DNA of 64,000 nucleotides from Pseudomonas fluorescens (GTDB lineage Bacteria; Pseudomonadota; Gammaproteobacteria; Pseudomonadales; Pseudomonadaceae): NCBI RefSeq assembly GCF_900215245.1, contig NZ_LT907842.1, positions 186,001 to 250,000 of the forward strand, read 5' to 3'. Shown piece by piece: positions 9,501 to 17,290 of this stretch (position 1 is its first letter; each line of letters starts with the position of its first letter). The notes under the pieces were generated by a model. It saw only the letters and a program-made list of their open reading frames with translations, ran no database searches and was not told where the DNA came from. The position numbers and the translations under genes were made by a program.

Positions 9501-11771
9501 ACGTTTGAAGTGCCTACGTTGGGTGCGCGTTGCGCCCGCCAGCCATGTCGGCAGCTTTTTCGCTTCAGAGGCGGTCTTGAGCAGCAGCTCAATATTGGCG
9601 AGGGCGTGTGCCAAAGCGCTATTGGCAGGCACCTTCAGCTGTTCTTTCAGCTCGACCAACAGCAGCGCGCGACTCAGTTCGGCATCCTTCACCTCACTGA
9701 AAAGCCGCGTGATGTCCTCGGTGCTTTTGTACAAGCGATCAAAGGACCCCAGCATTTTCTGCAGCGCTGCCAGCGCAGGCTTGCCATTGATGGGGACGTA
9801 GCGCACCGACAAGCTGTCCCGCAGCGCATGGGCGCGTAAGTCGTTACGCTTATCGCGCTCGACACCGCCCCACAGCACCGAGTCGTCACGACTGCTCAGG
9901 CTCGCCTTGACGCTAAGGGTCAAGGCCTCCAATCCGGAAAACCCCAGCACCCCGCCCTCTGCCCCGAACGCATACAACACCACCGGATGCTGGCGGGTCG
10001 GAACCCGCACTGCTGCGGCGGTGGTCACCACCCACACGTTATGGAGTGGGTAGAAGGCGTCGGGATCGCTGCCCACCGCGATCGACAACACCTGGGTTTG
10101 GCTGCCCAGGCGTTTCGCCGCTAACGGCTGCTCCAGCACTTCGATTATCAGGTCGCGATGAGCGGTGCTGAGCAACTTGAGCCGATGCTGCAACTGGACC
10201 TCACAACGCAGTGCCTCGGTCTGCGCCGTCATGAACAGGGTGCCACGCCTGGGTGTCCCGGCCCCACCGGGGCGCTCCGTCCAGAACGCCACCTCCAGCA
10301 GTCGCTGCTGTGCACCCTGCGTCAACGTCTTCAACGCCTGGGCCTGCACCTTGAGGTGGCTTAGCAGCGCCATGAGTTGCTGATACGCGGGCGTTTCGGC
10401 GCTGGGGTCCTGCGGATCGAGCAGTGCAACCAGCGCTTTTTCGTACCGTTTGATCTGCTGCTCTGCAGTCCGCAGCGGCAAGCCGGACGCGGTACTGGCA
10501 AAGATAATTTCTGCGCGCCGTCGCTGCTGGTCCCACGTGAGCATTTGATTACCCAGCACACCGAGCCGAGCGCTGCCGACCAACCGCTTCCTGGTGCTCT
10601 CTACGTGCGCGAGAAAAGGGCCCGCCGTGAGCGGTGGTGGCCGAGGCCGTTGTGTCGAAAACACATGGTCGTGATTGATCATTACGGCGCAGGCCAATTC
10701 GTTTCCCCATTGCTCACTGAGCAGCGCCTGCGCGCTGAGTGCCAACGCATCGCCGGTGACCGTCAGGCCACGCAAAACACTGGACGCCGGGGACAAGTCG
10801 GCAGGCTGGCACAAGGCATTGCGGCGACTTAACGGCAAGCAAAGCCAGAGGTCATGGAACAGCGACCGGTTCAGCTCCAGTACGCCACATTGAAGCGCGA
10901 CGAACGAGGGGTATTCATAGAAGTTGCGCGCGACACCCGGCAGGTAAATCACGTGCGGCGCATCGTCGGGGTTGCCCTCGCGAAAAAAATGTAATGCGCC
11001 GGGGATCGCAACCGCAGGCGTGCCAGGCCACATCATCTGGCCCACGCGCACGCAGGCCCAGCTGCCACCTGCACGTTGGCGCGCCTCAGCGGTCGGGGCA
11101 TCGATCACAGCCTGGACCACGGCCATGCCGCGACTCGATAACTCATCCAGTTGCCGCGCGATAAAGGCCCGGTCAGCAAAGAGTTGAGCGTGCAACTCAA
11201 CCCAACGCTCACGGCGCGTGAGCCACCCACCCTGCACCAGGGTGGCCCAGTAGTCAGTGTGCGCACGGGCCAGCCGATCAAACAGGCGCAACGCGATAAC
11301 GCGCTCCAGTACGTCCAGCGGTGTATAGGGCAACCGACGATTCGGCTCGCCTTTGACGCTCAGGCCGGTGAATTGATTGACGTTGATCGGCACCGAAGGC
11401 AGCACCAGCAACAACAATGCCCGATCAGTCAAGCTGTCGACATGCTCGGGCACACTCGGTGACGCTGGCAACTTGGGCACGGTAAACAGCAGGCTGTCCG
11501 GGTCAATCTCGAAGGCGTTGCGCAGCTCGGTGCGGATTACCGTCAAGATTTTTGGCGAGTGCCCCAGCAGGCGTGTAAGTGCCCGTGTCGACGCACGGCA
11601 ACGCCAATCGGCAAGAGCGATTTGATTGATCAGCCGGCTGGGATGGGCATCAGCATTAATCCGCCGTCTCAACTGCTCGCGAATAACCTGCCACGCCGTT
11701 TCAGCAGTGTCGGCAGTATCGGCAAGGTCAGGAGTGGGGATTACGCCCAGGTGGTCGGGGGACGAGGTCAT
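6489..11771 (-). CDS. Giant DUF6543-like ('dermonecrotic toxin domain') protein, 1760 aa
   Basis: A single intact frame of 1760 residues. I recognise the general style of the large Pseudomonas toxin-like proteins annotated with the dermonecrotic-toxin/DUF6543 domain. One block around residues 270-310 (HVIYLPGVARNFYEYPSFVA, then LFHDLWLCLPLSRRN) is echoed around residues 985-1050 (GIVLVHDKRSGRCVSYWP..). Both fit the 'displays a value, YxP, L-x-L' repeat of that family. There is no N-terminal signal peptide. A CGGTSACPVG segment lies near residue 817, and a hydrophobic stretch near 1210 (FMSAFLAIDVLANFIPGP) could insert in a membrane. The C-terminal 450 residues match nothing I can name. Start ATG 11771 has AGAG/AAGAA upstream. 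No secretion or immunity gene is adjacent. It lies as an apparent insertion in the purine locus. Toxic function is an inference from family resemblance only. Confidence 0.6.
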   Translation of the reverse strand: MTSSPDHLGVIPTPDLADTADTAETAWQVIREQLRRRINADAHPSRLINQIALADWRCRASTRALTRLLGHSPKILTVIRTELRNAFEIDPDSLLFTVPKLPASPSVPEHVDSLTDRALLLLVLPSVPINVNQFTGLSVKGEPNRRLPYTPLDVLERVIALRLFDRLARAHTDYWATLVQGGWLTRRERWVELHAQLFADRAFIARQLDELSSRGMAVVQAVIDAPTAEARQRAGGSWACVRVGQMMWPGTPAVAIPGALHFFREGNPDDAPHVIYLPGVARNFYEYPSFVALQCGVLELNRSLFHDLWLCLPLSRRNALCQPADLSPASSVLRGLTVTGDALALSAQALLSEQWGNELACAVMINHDHVFSTQRPRPPPLTAGPFLAHVESTRKRLVGSARLGVLGNQMLTWDQQRRRAEIIFASTASGLPLRTAEQQIKRYEKALVALLDPQDPSAETPAYQQLMALLSHLKVQAQALKTLTQGAQQRLLEVAFWTERPGGAGTPRRGTLFMTAQTEALRCEVQLQHRLKLLSTAHRDLIIEVLEQPLAAKRLGSQTQVLSIAVGSDPDAFYPLHNVWVVTTAAAVRVPTRQHPVVLYAFGAEGGVLGFSGLEALTLSVKASLSSRDDSVLWGGVERDKRNDLRAHALRDSLSVRYVPINGKPALAALQKMLGSFDRLYKSTEDITRLFSEVKDAELSRALLLVELKEQLKVPANSALAHALANIELLLKTASEAKKLPTWLAGATRTQRRHFKRSQRRYLSGAFAYQARLEQHLPGLETFARCALNARLSEDAISPPLDIDQPFIDMPDDVHGSYCGGTSACPVGDRNIILTPSATRTTFSLLQLVLHNLDPLAPWTRWRLSRARFLQPERKPPLGADYLIRMVSSLDIGGQYDALIKQTFYPRLGIDDTLSQGRIPALLNRALHAGFAHHLRCATHAGLTAPAQRVFSTAMAARTAQDLLKNQHELQLYVVHLVGHTMQHDRYIAGIVLVHDKRSGRCVSYWPQATTPALILTEYSSLQQAHDALNRIGALPDNAKALARQVAPGWAFEAITHHPGRVDRLDQALNSLELSPTAFMLKGVWHGREFIRSFSVKHLEPTALADEIEKQTLEQLASDPQHGLALVATSHFNAQALLYHASVLELQRRTQAASHSGKALDAYRARRLGEQSDATQRRLVAFFNPLVGMFNDFYELLLAARRYHRFGDPHDAIDVGFMSAFLAIDVLANFIPGPKPASGSATRMTRPALRPALGRIHRLRMTTHEISRSAPSTVPQLQAIAPFRTKGIPQGAVALKGVGENAVQVKNGETFVADDTHHYPLYRRGDEQVFRLKNTQAPGQDELILNIHQPREWLLGADRPQPVAGTRSALLNPWHAPVSAAPDWRPPIVRSATESRILHSSATATHWVSWRMDIEVNPQLSSPAPGVFHIPRDAREFAYNVLRVAPPNTQLTDPLSVYYRLLPEGGQAPLNRIVFIHRNEQLVSLARVDIERWTSTALAEQPLPVSRTSAGRWQVHAPLFDRPLPMYVAQAFPTMTSKSREFTVARILELSGPERPATASHLLNMRATLDDWLPAAPARAGQTDDLLRMLRSSETRTDYLHVGYEGAAPGFTRVDFTPPVPLESRLQRGGRSVARDRQAVQRAAVKSVLEQQGFTLRVLEGVRYARATEELVAIHPTAPNRLYYVAYQWVEKGGIYMGTRFKHRWFNALRPGVTSVRLSAEVSSALREQRLVRIMAGIQWPDWKDKAPSVYFIKLNPRVE

Positions 11772-11855
11772 GGGTTTTCTTCTCTAAGAGGAAAAGACCC
11801 AGCCTAGGGATCACCGGCATTCAAAAGGCACTAGATAATTGAACGCGCAACGCGC

Positions 11856-11882
11856 AAAAAAAAGCCCGCAGTGTGGGCGGGC
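11856..11882 (-). terminator. Rho-independent terminator of uraH
   Basis: On the minus strand GCCCGC-CCACACT-GCGGGC is followed by an 8-T run (11863-11856). It lies 45 bp after the uraH stop and before the giant toxin-like gene, separating the two transcripts. Confidence 0.85.
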
Positions 11883-11926
11883 GAAAAACCAACGAAGAGC
11901 TTTGGGGGTGTGAAGCGAGGTGACGC

Positions 11927-12280
11927 TCAACTACCGCGATAGGTGGAGTAGCTGTAAGGCGAAATCAGCAGTGGCACGTGGTAGTGGTCCTGTTCGGCAC
12001 TGATGCCGAAGCGCAGCACCACCACGTCGAGGAACGCGGGGTCAGGCAATTGCACGCCACGGGCGCGGTAGTAATCGCCGGCGTTGAATTGCAGCTGGTA
12101 GACACCGCTGACGTAATTGTCGCCTTGCAGCAACGGTGCATCACAACGGCCGTCGCTGTTAGTCGTGGCGGTGGCGACCAGTTCCAGCTGCGCGCCTTGG
12201 ACGCGGTACAGCTCGACCTTGATGTGATTGCCGGGGCAGCCGTGTGCGGCGTCCAAAACGTGTGTGGTCAAACGTCCCAT
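11927..12280 (-). CDS. uraH: 5-hydroxyisourate hydrolase (transthyretin-like)
   Basis: Encodes 117 residues, the normal length. It hydrolyses 5-hydroxyisourate, the product of urate oxidation, to OHCU, the second step of urate breakdown. Diagnostic features are the N-terminal LTTHVLDAAHGCPGNHIKVE with the catalytic His, the internal Arg/His region DHYHVPLLISPYSYSTYRGS, and the C-terminal YRGS tetrapeptide that distinguishes HIU hydrolases from vertebrate transthyretin. No signal peptide, so it is cytoplasmic. It is divergent from puuE-uraD, with a 389-bp gap carrying two TTGTATACAA-type sites. A strong terminator follows. Confidence 0.95.
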   Translation of the reverse strand: MGRLTTHVLDAAHGCPGNHIKVELYRVQGAQLELVATATTNSDGRCDAPLLQGDNYVSGVYQLQFNAGDYYRARGVQLPDPAFLDVVVLRFGISAEQDHYHVPLLISPYSYSTYRGS

Positions 12281-12380
12281 GGCGTCTACGTGCCTCCTGA
12301 AGTCAGTTGAAGAGAAACCTGCACTTTTTCAGGGCATCGAAAAAGCCGGCGATGGCTGATTAAGACACTTTTTAAAAAAA

Positions 12381-12390
12381 TTGTACACAA
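12381..12390. promoter_or_regulatory. TTGTACACAA operator-like site before uraH
   Basis: TTGTACACAA lies 101 bp upstream of the uraH ATG and differs by one base from the perfect palindrome TTGTATACAA at 12576. On the minus strand it contains TACAAT, a possible -10 element. Same motif as at 4326 in front of the purine permease. Confidence 0.5.
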
Positions 12391-12575
12391 TAAAAATCAC
12401 AAACCCTGCGATCCTCCCGGCTGGCTTAATCGGCAAGGCAATTGATGGGTAATCCTTGCTTTCAAACGACCTTTTGTCCATTAGCTGACCAGTTAGGCAA
12501 GTTTCTTGCTAAGCCCTATTCACCGCACGCTGCAGAAAAAATGCAGAAATGCGGGCTTACAAAGTTCGCGATAAG

Positions 12576-12585
12576 TTGTATACAA
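12576..12585. promoter_or_regulatory. TTGTATACAA operator-like site before puuE
   Basis: A perfect 10-bp palindrome 85 bp upstream of the puuE start. It overlaps TACAAT (12581-12586), a plausible -10, with TTACAA (12557-12562) as a weak -35 at 18 bp. A repressor bound here would block puuE transcription. The rest of the 12281-12669 gap is A/T-rich and holds no gene. An open frame that extends puuE upstream to 12442 has no coding character. Confidence 0.55.
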
Positions 12586-12669
12586 TCACTCATCGCTGTG
12601 ACGCCACCCAGTCTTTTCACTGCCCGGCCGCCACACACACCGCTACCACGCACAAGAAGGAAGACTGCA

Positions 12670-13596
12670 GTGAGCGCTGACTACCCACGCGACCTGATCG
12701 GTTACGGCAGTAACCCTCCTCACCCACACTGGCCGGGCAAGGCGCGCATCGCGTTGTCTTTTGTACTGAACTACGAAGAAGGCGGCGAGCGCAATATTTT
12801 GCACGGTGACAAAGAGTCCGAAGCCTTCCTCTCGGAAATGGTCTCGGCCCAACCGCTGCAAGGCGAGCGCAACATGAGCATGGAGTCGCTGTACGAGTAC
12901 GGCAGCCGTGCCGGTGTGTGGCGCATCCTCAAGTTGTTCAAAGCCTTCGATATCCCGCTGACCATCTTCGCCGTGGCCATGGCCGCCCAGCGCCACCCGG
13001 ATGTGATCCGCGCGATGGTCGCTGCCGGTCACGAGATCTGCAGCCACGGCTATCGCTGGATCGACTACCAATACATGGACGAGGCCCAGGAGCGCGAGCA
13101 CATGCTCGAAGCCATCCGCATCCTCACCGAACTGACCGGCGAACGCCCACTGGGCTGGTACACCGGCCGCACCGGCCCGAACACACGGCGGCTGGTGATG
13201 GAGGAAGGCGGTTTCCTCTATGACTGCGACACCTATGACGACGACCTGCCCTACTGGGAACCGAACAACCCCACCGGCAAGCCGCACCTGGTGATTCCCT
13301 ACACCCTGGACACCAATGACATGCGCTTCACCCAGGTCCAGGGTTTCAACAAGGGCGACGACTTTTTCGAGTACCTCAAAGACGCCTTCGACGTGCTCTA
13401 TGCCGAAGGCGCCGAAGCGCCGAAAATGCTTTCCATCGGCCTGCATTGCCGCCTGATCGGCCGCCCTGCCCGCCTGGCCGCTCTGCAGCGGTTTATCGAG
13501 TACGCCAAAAGTCACGAACAGGTGTGGTTCACTCGCCGAGTCGACATTGCCCGTCACTGGCACGCCACCCATCCGTATACGGGAGCGGCGAAATGA
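12670..13596 (+). CDS. puuE: Allantoinase PuuE (polysaccharide-deacetylase type)
   Basis: Encodes 308 residues from a GTG start with RBS AAGGAAG about 9 nt upstream. It opens the allantoin ring to allantoate. Unlike the classical metal amidohydrolase AllB, PuuE has a NodB-like polysaccharide-deacetylase fold. Visible are NYEEGGERNILHGD, SRAGVWRILKLF, HEICSHGYRWIDYQ (the conserved SHG.R block), and GWYTGRTGPNTRRLV. The start was chosen because MSADYPRDLIGYG is the typical N-terminus and the longer frame has no RBS. Its stop overlaps the uraD start (ATGA), so the two are translationally coupled. Confidence 0.93.
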   Translation: MSADYPRDLIGYGSNPPHPHWPGKARIALSFVLNYEEGGERNILHGDKESEAFLSEMVSAQPLQGERNMSMESLYEYGSRAGVWRILKLFKAFDIPLTIFAVAMAAQRHPDVIRAMVAAGHEICSHGYRWIDYQYMDEAQEREHMLEAIRILTELTGERPLGWYTGRTGPNTRRLVMEEGGFLYDCDTYDDDLPYWEPNNPTGKPHLVIPYTLDTNDMRFTQVQGFNKGDDFFEYLKDAFDVLYAEGAEAPKMLSIGLHCRLIGRPARLAALQRFIEYAKSHEQVWFTRRVDIARHWHATHPYTGAAK

Positions 13597-14108
13597 CTGC
13601 GTTCCAAACCTTGAAGCCGGCGACCCTGAGCCGCGATGAATTCATCAACGCCTTCGCCGACATCTACGAACATTCGCCATGGGTAGCCGAGAAGGCTTTC
13701 GACCTGGGCCAGGACGCCTCGATCAATGAGATCGAAACCCTGCACCAGCGCATGAGCGACATCCTGTTGAGTGCCGATCATGCCCGCCAACTGGCGCTGA
13801 TCAACGCTCACCCGGACCTGGCCGGCAAAGCCGCCGTCCAGGGCGAGTTGACCGAAGCCAGCACGAATGAACAAGCTGGCGCCGGTATTCACCAATGCTC
13901 GAGCGACGAGTTTTCGCGCTTCACCGAGCTGAACGAGGCTTACAAAGCCAAGTTCAAGTTTCCCTTCATCATGGCGGTAAAAGGCAGCAACCGGCATCAG
14001 ATCCTGGCTGCGTTCGAAACGCGCATTCACAACACGGCAGACACCGAGTTCCAATGCGCGCTGGCCGAGATCAATAAAATCGCGTTGTTCCGATTACTGA
14101 CCCTTTAG
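13593..14108 (+). CDS. uraD: OHCU decarboxylase
   Basis: Encodes 171 residues. It decarboxylates 2-oxo-4-hydroxy-4-carboxy-5-ureidoimidazoline to S-allantoin, the step between UraH and PuuE. Family motifs are YEHSPWVAEKAF, INAHPDLAGKAA with the catalytic histidine, the conserved SSDEFSRFTELNEAYKAKF, FPFIMAVKG and the basic NRHQILAAFETR. The ATG overlaps the puuE TGA by 4 bp. The order puuE-uraD-alc-allA is the standard Pseudomonas arrangement. Confidence 0.95.
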   Translation: MTAFQTLKPATLSRDEFINAFADIYEHSPWVAEKAFDLGQDASINEIETLHQRMSDILLSADHARQLALINAHPDLAGKAAVQGELTEASTNEQAGAGIHQCSSDEFSRFTELNEAYKAKFKFPFIMAVKGSNRHQILAAFETRIHNTADTEFQCALAEINKIALFRLLTL

Positions 14109-14186
14109 CAGACCTGGCCCGAGCGCTCATGACGCCCAGGGCCTGGCGAGCATCCCAAGCCACTTAACTCAAGGCAGACAAGAAGA

Positions 14187-15182
14187 ATGAAAGCTTACGC
14201 CGTACCTTTCGAGAAGTTCGTCAACCTGGCCGACGCCCGTCTGGGCACCAAGATTCTGTCGGTGACCGATGACTGGTTCGCTGACGCCAACCGCCTGTTC
14301 CAGCCGACTCCGGCCGTGTGGAAGGAGGGCGTTTTCGATGACAACGGCAAGTGGATGGACGGCTGGGAGTCGCGCCGCAAGCGCTTTGAAGGCTACGACA
14401 GCGCGGTGATCCGCCTGGGCGTTGCGGGCTCGATCAAAGGCGTGGACATCGACACTTCATTCTTCACCGGCAACTTCCCGCCATCGGCCTCCCTGGAAGC
14501 CTGCTTCCTGGCCTCGGGCGATCCTGACGAAAACACCCAGTGGGTGGAAGTGCTCTCGGCCGTCGAGCTGCAAGGCAACAGCCACCACTACCACGAGATC
14601 AACAACGACCAGGCCTTCAGCCACCTGCGCTTCAACATCTACCCGGATGGCGGCGTGGCCCGCCTGCGTGTGTACGGTGTGCCGTTCCGCGACTGGTCGT
14701 CGGTGGGTGACAACGAGCAAGTCGACCTGGCCGCCGCCTTGAACGGCGGTCGTGCGCTGGCCTGTTCCGACGAACACTTCGGGCGCATGAGCAACATCCT
14801 CAACCCGGGCCGCGGCATCAACATGGGCGACGGCTGGGAAACCGCGCGTCGGCGTACACCGGGCAATGACTGGGTGATCGTCGCCCTGGGCCATCCGGGT
14901 GAAATCGAGAAGATCATCGTCGACACCCTGCATTTCAAGGGCAACTACCCCGACACCTGCTCGATCCAGGGCGCATTCGTGAAGGGCGGCACCGACAGCC
15001 AGATCGAAACCCAATCGCTGTTCTGGCGCGAACTGCTGCCGGCGCAGAAACTGGAGATGCACGCTGAACACACCTTCGCCGAGCAGATCAAGGCATTGGG
15101 CCCGATCACTCACATTCGTTTGAATGTGTTCCCGGATGGGGGTGTGAGCCGCCTGCGGGTTTTGGGCAAGGTTTCGAAGTAA
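14187..15182 (+). CDS. alc: Allantoicase
   Basis: Encodes 331 residues. It hydrolyses allantoate to ureidoglycolate and urea. The protein is an internal duplication of the allantoicase beta-barrel domain. The first copy has [20 protein letters not shown] and [19 protein letters not shown], and the second has [20 protein letters not shown] and [19 protein letters not shown], with equivalent spacing of about 165 residues. It follows uraD by 78 bp. A REPIN separates it from allA, which may adjust downstream mRNA levels without splitting the operon. Confidence 0.96.
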   Translation: MKAYAVPFEKFVNLADARLGTKILSVTDDWFADANRLFQPTPAVWKEGVFDDNGKWMDGWESRRKRFEGYDSAVIRLGVAGSIKGVDIDTSFFTGNFPPSASLEACFLASGDPDENTQWVEVLSAVELQGNSHHYHEINNDQAFSHLRFNIYPDGGVARLRVYGVPFRDWSSVGDNEQVDLAAALNGGRALACSDEHFGRMSNILNPGRGINMGDGWETARRRTPGNDWVIVALGHPGEIEKIIVDTLHFKGNYPDTCSIQGAFVKGGTDSQIETQSLFWRELLPAQKLEMHAEHTFAEQIKALGPITHIRLNVFPDGGVSRLRVLGKVSK

Positions 15183-15190
15183 GCGGTGAT

Positions 15191-15263
15191 GCCATTCGCG
15201 AGCAAGCCCGCTCCCACAGGGGAATGCATTCCAAATGTGGGGGCGGGCCTGCTCGCAAAGGCG
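15191..15263. repeat. REPIN (inverted REP pair) between alc and allA
   Basis: Two inverted REP arms (TTCGCGAGCAAGCCCGCTCC and GGGGCGGGCCTGCTCGC) around a short spacer, the common Pseudomonas fluorescens-group layout. It is intergenic inside the purine operon and could form a large mRNA hairpin. Confidence 0.85.
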
Positions 15264-15302
15264 CCAGAACAAACAACACAGAATCCGGATAAGAAGACAG
15301 CC

Positions 15303-15806
15303 ATGCGCACACTGATGATCGAACCCCTGACCAAAGAAGCCTTCGCCCCTTTCGGAGACGTTATCGAAACCGATGGCAGCGATCACTTCATGATCAACAA
15401 CGGGTCGACCATGCGCTTTCATAAACTGGCGACGGTGCAAACCGCGACGCCGGAAGATAACGCCATCATCAGCATCTTCCGCGCCGACGCGCAGGACATG
15501 CCATTGACCGTGTGCATGCTGGAGAGACACCCGCTGGGCAGCCAGGCTTTTATACCGCTGCTCGGCAACCCCTTTCTGATCGTGGTCGCGCCACTTGGCG
15601 ATGAACCTGTATCGGGCTTGGTCCGCGCCTTCGTTACCAACGGCAGGCAGGGCATTAATTACCATCGCGGCGTCTGGCACCACCCGGTGCTGACGATCGA
15701 AAAGCGGGATGACTTCCTGGTGGTTGATCGCAGTGGCACAGGCAATAACTGCGATGAGCATTTTTTCAAAGAGGATGAGCGTTTGATCCTCGCCCCCCAC
15801 CAATAA
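15303..15806 (+). CDS. allA: Ureidoglycolate lyase
   Basis: Encodes 167 residues from ATG 15303. It splits ureidoglycolate into glyoxylate and urea, the last step of the pathway. Family features are LTKEAFAPFGDVIETDG, the H-K-L-A region near residue 40, MLERHPLGSQAFIPL with the cupin-type metal/substrate residues, and the C-terminal INYHRGVWHHPVLTI block. An upstream extension of the frame is just REPIN sequence and is not coding. The urea produced would need a urease or export; none is in the window. Confidence 0.95.
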   Translation: MRTLMIEPLTKEAFAPFGDVIETDGSDHFMINNGSTMRFHKLATVQTATPEDNAIISIFRADAQDMPLTVCMLERHPLGSQAFIPLLGNPFLIVVAPLGDEPVSGLVRAFVTNGRQGINYHRGVWHHPVLTIEKRDDFLVVDRSGTGNNCDEHFFKEDERLILAPHQ

Positions 15807-15856
15807 GAGAAGGTCTGATCACTCGACAACAGAGTGACAGGCGAGAGGTAAAGACT

Positions 15857-17158
15857 GTGGAAGCACATTTGATGGAATGGCTGAACCTGAGCGTGCGCTG
15901 GGTTCACATGATCACCGGCGTCGCGTGGATCGGCGCTTCTTTCTACTTCGTCTGGCTGGAAAACAACCTCAATCGCGTCAACCCCAAGGACGGCCTGGCC
16001 GGCGACTTGTGGGCGATCCACGGTGGCGGTATCTACCACCTGGAGAAATACAAACTGGCCCCGCCGACCATGCCGGACAACCTGCACTGGTTCAAATGGG
16101 AAGCCTATTTCACCTGGATGTCCGGCATCGCGCTGCTGTGCGTGGTGTTTTACGCCAACCCGACCTTGTACCTGCTGGCCCCGGGCAGCAGCCTCAGCGG
16201 TCCGGAAGGTGTATTGCTGGGCCTCGGCTCACTGCTGGCTGGTTGGTTCATCTACTCCTTTCTCTGCGATTCGGCACTGGGCAAGCGCCCCGCCCTGCTC
16301 GGCCTGATCCTGTTCGTGCTGTTGATTGCCGCCGCATACGGCTTCAGCAAAGTGTTCAGCGGCCGTGGTGCGTACCTGCATGTGGGCGCCGTGATCGGCA
16401 CCATCATGGTCGGTAACGTGTTCCGCATCATCATGCCCGCGCAGCGCGCACTGGTGGCGGCGATCGCGGAGAACCGCACACCCGATCCGGCGCTGCCGGC
16501 CAAGGGCCTGTTGCGTTCGCGTCACAACAACTACTTCACCTTGCCGGTGCTGTTCATCATGATCAGCAACCACTTCCCGAGCACCTATGGCAGCCAATAC
16601 AACTGGCTGATCCTCGCCGGTATCGCCGTGGCGGCCGTGTTGGTGCGTCACTACTTCAACACCCGCCACAACAGCCAGAAATATGCCTGGACCTTGCCGG
16701 TTGGCGCGTTGGCGATGATTTGCCTGGCGTACGTGACTGGCCCGAAACCCGTGGCGACTGCACCGGATGTGGCCAAGGCGCCTGCCGCGATCGAATACCA
16801 GCCATTGCCGGAAACCGCCTTGGGTGGCGGCTTGAAACCTGCCGCACCGGCAGCCCCCGCAGCGCCTGCCGCTGCACCTGCGCCCGCGCAGGCATCGGTT
16901 GATTTCGACAAGGTGCATGGGGTGATTCAGGAACGCTGCGCGGTGTGCCATTCGGCCAAGCCCACCAGCCCGTTGTTCAGCACCGCACCGGCTGGGGTGA
17001 TGTTCGACACCCCGGCGCAGATCCAGCAGCAGGCGGCGCGTATTCAAGCGCAGGCCGTGGCCAGCCAGATCATGCCGCTGGGCAACATCACCCAGATGAC
17101 CCAGCAGGAACGGGATTTGATCGGCACCTGGATCAACCAGGGGGCGCGCACCAATTAA
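15857..17158 (+). CDS. puuD: Membrane urate oxidase PuuD with C-terminal cytochrome c
   Basis: Encodes 433 residues, GTG start with GAGAGG upstream. It oxidises urate to 5-hydroxyisourate, replacing the soluble cofactor-free uricase. The N-terminal part has about eight membrane segments and PuuD-specific WVHMITGVAWIGASFYFVWL and AIHGGGIYHLEKYKL. After an Ala/Pro-rich linker (about residues 310-350) comes a small cytochrome c domain with heme motif C361-A-V-C364-H365 and a likely axial Met in SQIMPLGN. Electrons presumably enter the respiratory chain. It sits in the operon between allA and the urate permease. This family was described from Agrobacterium and proteobacterial puu clusters. Confidence 0.94.
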   Translation: MEAHLMEWLNLSVRWVHMITGVAWIGASFYFVWLENNLNRVNPKDGLAGDLWAIHGGGIYHLEKYKLAPPTMPDNLHWFKWEAYFTWMSGIALLCVVFYANPTLYLLAPGSSLSGPEGVLLGLGSLLAGWFIYSFLCDSALGKRPALLGLILFVLLIAAAYGFSKVFSGRGAYLHVGAVIGTIMVGNVFRIIMPAQRALVAAIAENRTPDPALPAKGLLRSRHNNYFTLPVLFIMISNHFPSTYGSQYNWLILAGIAVAAVLVRHYFNTRHNSQKYAWTLPVGALAMICLAYVTGPKPVATAPDVAKAPAAIEYQPLPETALGGGLKPAAPAAPAAPAAAPAPAQASVDFDKVHGVIQERCAVCHSAKPTSPLFSTAPAGVMFDTPAQIQQQAARIQAQAVASQIMPLGNITQMTQQERDLIGTWINQGARTN

Positions 17159-17176
17159 CTGATGCACAGCGCTCCA

Positions 17177-17206
17177 ATGTGGGAAGGGGCTTGCTCCCTC
17201 CCACAG
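17177..17206. repeat. Single REP hairpin
   Basis: TGTGGGAAGGGG / CTCCCTCCCACA inverted arms around the 'GCTTGC' core. It lies after puuD and before the permease gene and is probably an mRNA-stabilising or partial-termination structure. Confidence 0.7.
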
Positions 17207-17290
17207 GGGATTTGTGGTGCTTTGAAGATTGCGTTCCACCCGGCAATTGAATGCCGAACAACACAACAATAAAAAGATTCGAGGTGTTGC

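Noticed and set aside
12442..12669. N-terminal extension of puuE by 76 codons
   Set aside because: It runs through A/T-rich promoter sequence with an operator-like site, has no RBS, and the GTG at 12670 gives the family-typical N-terminus.
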